From Verrucomicrobiota bacterium (GTDB lineage Bacteria > Verrucomicrobiota > Verrucomicrobiia > Limisphaerales > CAZBKV01): a stretch of 8,200 bases of DNA. Position 1 is the stretch's first letter; every line of letters begins with the position of its first letter. Positions 5,887-8,200 of the stretch are shown here, piece by piece. Made by a program: the position numbers and the translations under genes. The notes below the pieces were generated by a model that ran no database searches, was not told the DNA's origin, and was given only the letters and a program-made list of their open reading frames with translations. The stretch covers positions 1 to 8,200 of the forward strand of contig JAGHDA010000485.1 in assembly GCA_021160185.1 (NCBI GenBank), read 5' to 3'.

Positions 5887-8175
5887 TCATTCCGATCCTC
5901 CCTTGGAAACACGAGGCGCGACGTAGTATTCCCCCCCAGCCTGGGTGGGAAAGGAGAGGACGGTCTTCGAAGCGTCAAGCGCGGCGGCCACAGGTTTTCC
6001 GCGGCGGTCGGTAATGAGGAACGAAGCTCCGCCGGTATACAACCGGCAAAGCGCGCCTTTCTTCGAGCGGATAACGGCCCGGCTCAGTCGGCCCTTTCGC
6101 CACTCGAGGTCCACCTCGAAAGCGCCGCGGGCCTGGAGACCCCGCGCTGCTCCGGCGGACCAGGCCTTCGGAAGAGCAGGCAAGAGACGAAGCCAACCCA
6201 GATGGGATTGGAGGAGCAACTCGCACACCCCGGCGGCATAGCCGAAATTGCCGTCGATCTGAAACGGCGGATGGAAAGTGAAGAGATTCGGGTAGACATT
6301 GTTTCTGATGAGCTCTCCCAGCAGCTTGTAGGCGCGATCCCCGTCATGAAGCCGCGCCCAGAGACAGATCTTCCATGCCTTGCTCCAGGCGGGTCCGCCG
6401 TCGCCGCGGGCGTTGAGCGAGACTCGGGCCGCCTCGGCAAATTTCGGAGCGGTTTCGGGAGCGATCTGGCGGCCGGGATAGACGGCGATCAGATGCGAAA
6501 GGTGGCGGTGGCGGTCGTTGGGGTTGTCCCGATCCACCATCCATTCCTGCAACTGGCCCCATCGGCCGATCCGCGGGCCGAGCAGGCGCCTTTGCATTCG
6601 AGCGACTTTTGCGGCGAAGTCCCGGTCCCGACCCAGGACCCGCGCGGCCTTTTGATAGTCGTCGAACAGATTCCACACCAACTGCTGATCAAACGAAACG
6701 CCGTCTTCGATGGGACCGTGCTCCGGGGAAAAGCCGTTGGGGGACACCAGGGTCCCGTCCGGAAGGGCCTTGAGATGATCCTCCCAAAACTCGCAGAGGT
6801 CCTTCATCAACGGATACGCCCGGGCCGCAAGGAAGCGGTCATCCAAGGTGAAGGCGTAATGGTCCCACAGGTTTTGCATCACCCAGGCGGCGTCGCCCTT
6901 CGACCATTTCCACGTAGAGCCGCCGAAGGGGCCGTTTTCGGCGTGGGTCAGCCAGCCGCGCGCGCCGAACGCCCGGCGGGTCTCCTCTTGGCGAACCGGA
7001 TGGATGGAGTAAATCCACTCGGCCAACGGCGAGAAACACTCGGAGAGGTTGGCTGCGTCAACAAACCAGTAGTTCATCTCGACATTGACGTCGGTGTGGT
7101 AATCGCACCGCCAGGGCGGGTTGTTCGAATGATTCCAAAGCCCTTGAAGGTTGGCCGGCAAAGAGCCGGGGCGGGAGCTGCTGATCATCAGGCAGCGGGC
7201 GTATTGGAAGAGGAGCGCTTCCAGCTCCGGATCCCGCGCGCCCTTTTTATAGGCTGCCAGGCGCTCGTCGGTAGGCTTGCTTCGCGCGGCCGGATCCGAC
7301 GCTCCCAGGTCAAGCGCAAGGCGGCCGAAGAGCGCCTGGTAGTCGGCCGTGTGGTCGGCCAGGAGCTTTTCATACGGAGAGCGGGCCGCGCGCTCCAGTT
7401 GCCGGAGCAACCGGCGATGAGGACGCTCGCCTTTCCAGCCGCGGGCGCGGTCCTGGACGAAGTCGGTTCCGGCGGCGACCAGCAGGGTGAACCCGTCCGC
7501 GTTCCGAAGCGCCAGCTTGTCGCCCTCCCGAACCAGCTCGCCGCCATCGGGAAGGACTTCCACGCGGGCCTCGTAATCCAACGCGATCGCGTAAGGCTTC
7601 TTGCTCGCCTTGTAGCGATATCCCGCCAGGTTGCCGGAAACGACCAGGGCGTTTCCCTCGACAACCGTCTTCGCCCGATGGGCGTCGGCCAGGGAGATAA
7701 CAACGTTGTACGCTCCCCTTTTATCCGCCGTGAACCGAAAGACCATCACGCCCGCCGGACGACTGGAGAAATACTCCCGCCGGTAGCGAACGCCGTCGCA
7801 CTCATAGCTGACCTGCACAGCGCGGGAAAGATCCAGCTCGCGGCGATAATTGCGGACCCTGGAACGGGCGTGGCCGGTTTGGATGAAGATGTCGCCGAAG
7901 TTCTGGTAGGCGCCGGTGTCGGACTCGTCCCCGATCCACAGGCTGTCTTCGTTAAACTGAATGTGCTCGCGCTCCGGGTCGCCGAAGACCATGCAGCCCA
8001 GTCGGCCGTTGCCGAGCGGCAGCGCCTCGCTGGACCACTTCCGCTCGGCGGCCGGTTGGAGATACCACAGCGCGAGATCCCCCCGACCGGCCCGCGCGGC
8101 GGACAAGGGCGGGAAAAGATCAGCTGCAAACGCAATCGCCGCGGTCAGAATCGTTCGCCAATGCGCAGGTTTCAT
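5887..8175 (-). CDS. Secreted GH95 alpha-L-fucosidase-like glycoside hydrolase
   Basis: The 762-residue product matches glycoside hydrolase family 95, inverting enzymes that mainly remove alpha-1,2-linked L-fucose from glycans, with some members acting on L-galactose. An N-terminal signal peptide is likely: basic start, hydrophobic core at about 9-27, and an ARA|G cleavage site after residue 29; no lipobox is seen, so export to periplasm or outside is expected. Domains follow the family: an N-terminal beta-sandwich beginning [10 protein letters not shown] (51-60), FNEDSLWIG (74-82), then the helical barrel with NLQGLWN (342-348), MNYW (367-370), WDHYAFT (437-443), [11 protein letters not shown] (482-492), [12 protein letters not shown] (557-568), [19 protein letters not shown] (597-615) and [10 protein letters not shown] (636-645), then a C-terminal beta domain. 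E485 should be the general acid and D641 the carboxylate paired with Asn in base catalysis. The first Asn of the usual NxN motif before MNYW is Asp here (D362-V-N364). Length is normal and both ends are intact. The ATG at 8175 directly precedes the signal peptide; its ribosome-binding site is weak. Confidence 0.93.
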   Translation of the reverse strand: MKPAHWRTILTAAIAFAADLFPPLSAARAGRGDLALWYLQPAAERKWSSEALPLGNGRLGCMVFGDPEREHIQFNEDSLWIGDESDTGAYQNFGDIFIQTGHARSRVRNYRRELDLSRAVQVSYECDGVRYRREYFSSRPAGVMVFRFTADKRGAYNVVISLADAHRAKTVVEGNALVVSGNLAGYRYKASKKPYAIALDYEARVEVLPDGGELVREGDKLALRNADGFTLLVAAGTDFVQDRARGWKGERPHRRLLRQLERAARSPYEKLLADHTADYQALFGRLALDLGASDPAARSKPTDERLAAYKKGARDPELEALLFQYARCLMISSSRPGSLPANLQGLWNHSNNPPWRCDYHTDVNVEMNYWFVDAANLSECFSPLAEWIYSIHPVRQEETRRAFGARGWLTHAENGPFGGSTWKWSKGDAAWVMQNLWDHYAFTLDDRFLAARAYPLMKDLCEFWEDHLKALPDGTLVSPNGFSPEHGPIEDGVSFDQQLVWNLFDDYQKAARVLGRDRDFAAKVARMQRRLLGPRIGRWGQLQEWMVDRDNPNDRHRHLSHLIAVYPGRQIAPETAPKFAEAARVSLNARGDGGPAWSKAWKICLWARLHDGDRAYKLLGELIRNNVYPNLFTFHPPFQIDGNFGYAAGVCELLLQSHLGWLRLLPALPKAWSAGAARGLQARGAFEVDLEWRKGRLSRAVIRSKKGALCRLYTGGASFLITDRRGKPVAAALDASKTVLSFPTQAGGEYYVAPRVSKGGSE

Positions 8176-8200
8176 ATCTGGAACGGATGATCCTGGAAAC

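Noticed and set aside
5854..8190. 778-codon open frame on the + strand
   Set aside because: It is the antisense of the GH95 gene throughout. GC-rich third positions on the true strand remove stops from this frame; the product shows no domain signature.

Overview
The window is high-G+C bacterial DNA with dense coding and strong G/C preference at third codon positions. It holds five gene-sized regions: one on the + strand (20-3487) and a convergent group on the - strand (8175 down to about 3527). No rRNA, tRNA, CRISPR array, insertion sequence or integrase was seen. The mix of an AddAB-type recombination subunit, a secreted family 95 fucosidase and a GcvR-like ACT protein fits an environmental, polysaccharide-degrading bacterium, possibly of the Planctomycetes-Verrucomicrobia type. 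That taxonomic guess is weak and rests on gene content only.

Layout. Positions 20-3487 (+) encode a complete AddB-like helicase-nuclease subunit with Walker A, a RecB-type nuclease core and all four cysteines of the expected iron-sulfur cluster. Positions 3488-4014 lie between it and the convergent genes; on the - strand they hold an unrecognised small membrane-protein frame (3613-3945) and a further hydrophobic stretch in another frame (3527-3610), which look like one broken gene or two tiny ones. Positions 4015-5061 (-) encode a complete xylose-isomerase-like TIM-barrel protein. Positions 5132-5719 (-) encode a GcvR-like protein with two ACT domains. Positions 5720-5886 are intergenic and hold an imperfect direct repeat and small hairpins next to the ACT gene start. 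Positions 5887-8175 (-) encode a complete, probably exported GH95 alpha-L-fucosidase-like enzyme.

How they may work together. AddB should act with an AddA partner in double-strand break repair; no addA lies in the window, and because the downstream genes run the opposite way, a linked addA would have to be upstream. The - strand genes are co-directional with gaps of about 30 to 170 bases and could be partly co-transcribed. Fucosidase plus an aldose/ketose isomerase-like enzyme hints at sugar use, but the ACT protein has no obvious part in that, so shared function is only a hypothesis.

No clearly new multi-gene system is present. The best leads are the xylose-isomerase-like protein, which has His where the family has the metal-1 Asp and a changed substrate wall; an Asp in place of a catalytic-site Asn in the GH95 enzyme; and the repeated ribosome-binding region with a possible upstream ORF whose stop overlaps an ATG of the ACT gene.
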